64,000 bases of DNA. Source: Trichomonas vaginalis G3 (Eukaryota > Parabasalia > Trichomonadida > Trichomonadidae). Location of the stretch: NCBI RefSeq assembly GCF_026262505.1, contig NC_067208.1, positions 5,403,962 to 5,467,961 on the forward strand, written 5' to 3'. Of the stretch, positions 61,106-64,000 are shown one piece after another (within the stretch, counting starts at the first letter, position 1; the number at the start of each line of letters is the position of its first letter). The position numbers and the translations under genes were made by a program. The notes under the pieces are model-generated. The model did no database searches. It was not told where the DNA came from and saw nothing but the letters and a program-made list of their open reading frames with translations.

Positions 61106-62098
61106 ATGAGCTCGCCGATAGGAAGTCCGAACGAGGACCTTGGTTTGGCAGGCTCTGAGCCGGAAGCGAGAGCTGTTGACAAACTGCAAGATCCGCCAAA
61201 GCTTCCTTTTTTATCTGCTTCGATGCCTAATGGAGAGAAAGTACCTCCAGAACTCCGTCAAATCCTTCAATACTGCTATATTCTCGATCAGAAAAAACGA
61301 CAAGCCGCAACAAAAGCTGAAGAAACTACGATTAAAATCAGAATACCTCCGCGACCACAAAAAAAGCCAAAAATTACTTACTACGAAGAGGATGACGAGG
61401 GGCCTGTTGAAGCCATTCGTCTTCCTATCTCAAACAAACTAAGAATTGACATAAATAAAAATCGATCAAAGTTTCGCTCGCCGTTGAAGATTCTAACACC
61501 CAAGAGAGTATTTACTCCCGACTGGGAATCGGCCGAAATCAGTAAAAGTAAAAACGAGTGTTTCAGCCACGATGATGATTCCGATACAGAACCAGATGGA
61601 TATTACAAGAACTTAGATGATACAGAGCTACACAAGAGACTTGAAATATTCGAGAACCGCATCATCTACGGGTCCTACAAGCGAGTTTTGCACCCGGCCG
61701 AGGCAATCAACCTTCTCCAGAAGGACATGAACCTTGTCATGACCAAGGAGGAGTCAGAAAAAGCAGAAAGATACAATCAGCTTGATGAAGTTCAGATAAT
61801 CCCTTCATTTTGGGAGCCAAGACCTTACGACAAGCCAGAAAACATGTTGTCTAGCGAACAATCAATCGAACTGACTACGAAAATCATACAATCCACCATT
61901 AGACCAGAGCGACCAAAAACCCCATACAAATCTGAAAAGAAAAGTAAGATAAAGAGGTCTGTTTCTGTATCTATTACGGCTTCTAAGAAGATGCGACCGA
62001 GAAAAATCGAAACAGATCCGAATGTTCTGACCCTTCCATACGGAACGTTCGAAACAGACGACGAAGACGCATTAAGTGAATGGGAAGACTTCATATAA
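61106..62098 (+). CDS. Hypothetical acidic, disordered protein
   Basis: A 330-residue protein from the ATG at 61106 (MSSPIGSPNEDLGLAGSEPE). The frame is open further upstream, but that part is AT-driven and hydrophobic, so I take this ATG. The sequence is mostly charged and disorder-prone, with SP/TP sites (RSPLKILTPKRVFTPDWES), acidic patches (EEDDEGPVE, HDDDSDTEPD), one likely helical stretch (LDDTELHKRLEIFENRI) and a conserved-looking acidic end (EDALSEWEDFI). G+C is higher than in its surroundings. No known domain is recognised. The SP/TP clusters suggest regulation by proline-directed kinases, but this is inference. Confidence 0.75.
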   Translation: MSSPIGSPNEDLGLAGSEPEARAVDKLQDPPKLPFLSASMPNGEKVPPELRQILQYCYILDQKKRQAATKAEETTIKIRIPPRPQKKPKITYYEEDDEGPVEAIRLPISNKLRIDINKNRSKFRSPLKILTPKRVFTPDWESAEISKSKNECFSHDDDSDTEPDGYYKNLDDTELHKRLEIFENRIIYGSYKRVLHPAEAINLLQKDMNLVMTKEESEKAERYNQLDEVQIIPSFWEPRPYDKPENMLSSEQSIELTTKIIQSTIRPERPKTPYKSEKKSKIKRSVSVSITASKKMRPRKIETDPNVLTLPYGTFETDDEDALSEWEDFI

Positions 62099-63365
62099 CT
62101 GATATTACTCTTTCAATTAAACTATCTGTTTGTTTCACCCATAATTTTGTATTTTTTTTTTCTAATTTTTAACATAATTGATTCACAGCTATTTTAACAG
62201 ACATATCCATTAACATTTTTGATATTACATTGGAAAATAATTACTAATGTTTTAATAAAATTCAGAAAATCATTCAAAAAGATGGTTTCAACCATTAGAA
62301 GATTTTAACCAAATCCTAGGAAAGATTAACTTTTGCAAAATCTAACTTTCAATATTTGTAATAATTTTTCAATATGAAGATTTCTTTAAAATAATGAGTA
62401 AATAATAAATATCTCGGAACATGAGGTGAAAAAGTGAAATATCTTTGCTCCACATTGATTGATTTCAGTCTCTTATTGAGTTATTTTATGGGACAATAAT
62501 TATTCATTTTTGTTTATATTGAATATGTTCATTATATACTTATTTATATATAAATTCTTTATGATTGAGTAAATTTCTTAAAAGATGCATCAATTGACTA
62601 GATATAAGCGCTCAAATTTCCTTATTATTATTTGCTGAGAAAGGGTATTATGTGAAGTCTTTTCTTCTGGAAACAACACTAATGATAAAAAACTAACTAA
62701 ACTCGATGAGATACCTAAGTGTTTTGCTCAGATACCAAGAATGAAGTTGATCAAATTTATTTTGGAGCAAAACCAATTCAAAATCTCGAGAATTATATGT
62801 CATACTCATGATATATGTTGCGATATTTCATCATCATCTATAATTTTCATAATAAAATCGTTTACATATGGAAAATTTTAATTGGTGTGAGTCGCTTTGA
62901 ATCGTCACTCAACTTTTCTCTCAAAATATTATTTATTCATTAATACGTCAATATTCATATTAAGGGTTTCGTTTTGCTAAAATTGTCACTTTTATAGCAT
63001 ATTTGTTTTTGGATGTTTTGCGAAACCAAAAAAAAAAAACTATGATATACAATGTGTGTGTAAAGAAAATACTTTATTTACTAGTTAAAAAATCATTTGG
63101 TATTGATCAAGTTATTTTTTCTGGATAAGATATTATATGGATAATTGGATAGAAAATACAATTATATAATCTTGTACCTGGTTTAATTAAGCTAATTGTC
63201 ATCAGAAACTTGTAATTTTTATGAATTTCAGATTTTCTTTTCATTACTGCTTTTCTTAATAGGTCAAGTTCTTATTTACGTTATAAAGTATGATATTTAC
63301 AAATATCAAGTTATCATGTTTTTTGAGAAATTATAGTAGTAGTATATGATGGGTTTAGTGACTTT

Positions 63366-63452
63366 TTTTGTAAACGTAAGAATTCATACAATATAGAACG
63401 ATTTTGTAAACGTAAGAATTCATACAATATAGAACGATTTTGTAAACGTAAG
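63366..63452 (+). repeat. 36-bp tandem repeat, about 2.3 copies
   Basis: TGTAAACGTAAGAATTCATA followed by CAATATAGAACGATTT repeats with period 36, starting near 63369, 63405 and 63441. The third copy is partial. Confidence 0.85.
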
Positions 63453-63637
63453 ACATTTACACTCAACCCATACATAATGAAATAAAAGAAGTTATATATA
63501 GATGATGTCAGCTAATCCGTGATAAATGAAACCAATGTTTAAATCATGAATGAAGTCATAAACGAGAAAAATAAATTAGAAACTAATGATTATTTGAATT
63601 TATGAAATCAATTATTTGGATATAATAAATGATAAAG

Positions 63638-63778
63638 TGATATTTGATGGTCAGAATATTAATTTACAACTTAAAAACGGGTCAATGACTCGCTTAACAA
63701 TCGGTAAGACTGCATTAACAGGAGCACACACTAAGGCTGTATGTTGTGAAAATGGATGTTGTATGCCATTTATTTAAT
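63638..63778 (+). pseudogene. Protein-like scrap with CC...CC end
   Basis: An open frame of about 47 codons without a usable start reads LQLKNGSMTRLTIGKTALTG and ends VCCENGCCMPFI before TAA. Glycine, threonine and paired cysteines give it a protein-like look, perhaps the C-terminus of a lost gene. No family is recognised. Confidence 0.22.
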
Positions 63779-63898
63779 AAAATACCACAGAAGAGACAAA
63801 AGGAACCGTTGAATGATGGTTTTGATTCTTGATCAAAGAGGTGGGCACCCTTAAACATTTATTTTATTTTTATATAAATGAATGACGTAAAAATAAAA

Positions 63899-64000
63899 AT
63901 GTTAATTAATGATTTAATACATGAACAAAATTTTCTTAGTTATTATGATTTAAAAGAATATCTCCAAAAATATGATGAAACTATAATGAGTGATGATATG
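63899..64000 (+). CDS. 5' end of a gene, possibly ankyrin/DUF3447 family (partial)
   Basis: ATG at 63899 opens a frame that runs off the window after 34 codons (MLINDLIHEQNFLSYYDLKE, then YLQKYDETIMSDDM). The helical, leucine/tyrosine-rich start is of the kind seen at the beginning of trichomonad DUF3447/ankyrin proteins. Too little is visible for a firm call. Upstream stops in the same frame support this ATG as the start. Confidence 0.4.
   Translation, partial: MLINDLIHEQNFLSYYDLKEYLQKYDETIMSDDM

Larger units (their letters stand above)
62099..63898. other. Long AT-rich intergenic region
   Basis: 1.8 kb without a convincing complete gene. It holds the 36-bp tandem repeat at 63366 and a 47-codon protein-like scrap near 63640-63780. 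Confidence 0.55.

Noticed and set aside
63841-63854. GTGGGCACCC followed by TTAA, resembling the end of the TTAA elements
   Set aside because: The adjoining sequence does not match either element end and no partner end was found, so chance is likely.
1-64000. tRNA, rRNA or CRISPR arrays
   Set aside because: I saw no cloverleaf with T-loop GGTTCRA at proper spacing, no rRNA core sequence and no regularly spaced direct repeats with unique spacers. Tandem repeats here have no spacers.

Overview
The window reads as nuclear DNA of a trichomonad parasite (Parabasalia; Tritrichomonas or Trichomonas type, with Tritrichomonas foetus my best guess). It is AT-rich. Host genes are long single open reading frames with no visible introns, several start codons sit just downstream of a TCA-Y-W initiator, and several stop codons sit inside a TAAA tetramer. 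The gene content fits too: a BEACH protein, short two-repeat Myb proteins, DUF3447/ankyrin proteins, beta-helix-like surface proteins and an old Polinton/Maverick. The species is inferred, not proven.

Layout. Positions 1-13123 hold a heavily decayed Polinton/Maverick whose left end lies outside the window. Recognisable parts are a polymerase-like N-terminal region, an HNH scrap, a retroviral-type integrase, a tail-fibre-like protein, virion-protein-like pieces and an adenine-methyltransferase-like remnant, then a terminal repeat and a 21-T run. Next comes a 5'-truncated host ORF whose stop codon is the insertion point of a 3.9-kb DNA element (13629-17536). That element carries subterminal TCGCGATTTT-type repeats and three consecutive long near-perfect palindromes, and a second 1.76-kb element with about 277-bp inverted repeats is nested inside it.

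From 18062 to 55954 lies a gene-rich host segment: a TRAPPC8-like trafficking subunit divergent from a 2460-residue BEACH protein; two tandem Myb genes; two beta-helix-like ORFs; a ZGRF1-like helicase; a DUF3447/ankyrin protein; an armadillo-like protein; a catalytically dead PDI divergent from a HAD phosphatase; a frameshifted ankyrin gene; a third beta-helix-like ORF; an NXF-like LRR protein; an ankyrin scrap; CNOT9/Rcd1; and a HEATR5/Laa1-like HEAT protein. Several of these (TRAPPC8, BEACH, HEATR5/Laa1, PDI) belong to membrane trafficking or the secretory pathway. I see no operon-like relation, and their clustering may be chance.

From 56021 to 60920 lie three TTAA-flanked elements: two inverted ~1.04-kb copies with GGGTGCACCC-type ends about 2 kb apart, and a 788-bp element abutting the second copy. 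The 788-bp element contains a perfect 62-nt three-way-junction inverted repeat, a 120-bp tandem duplication and a duplicated GC-rich hairpin. A disordered acidic 330-residue protein gene follows (61106-62098). After 1.8 kb of AT-rich DNA with a 36-bp tandem repeat, the window ends in the first 34 codons of another gene.
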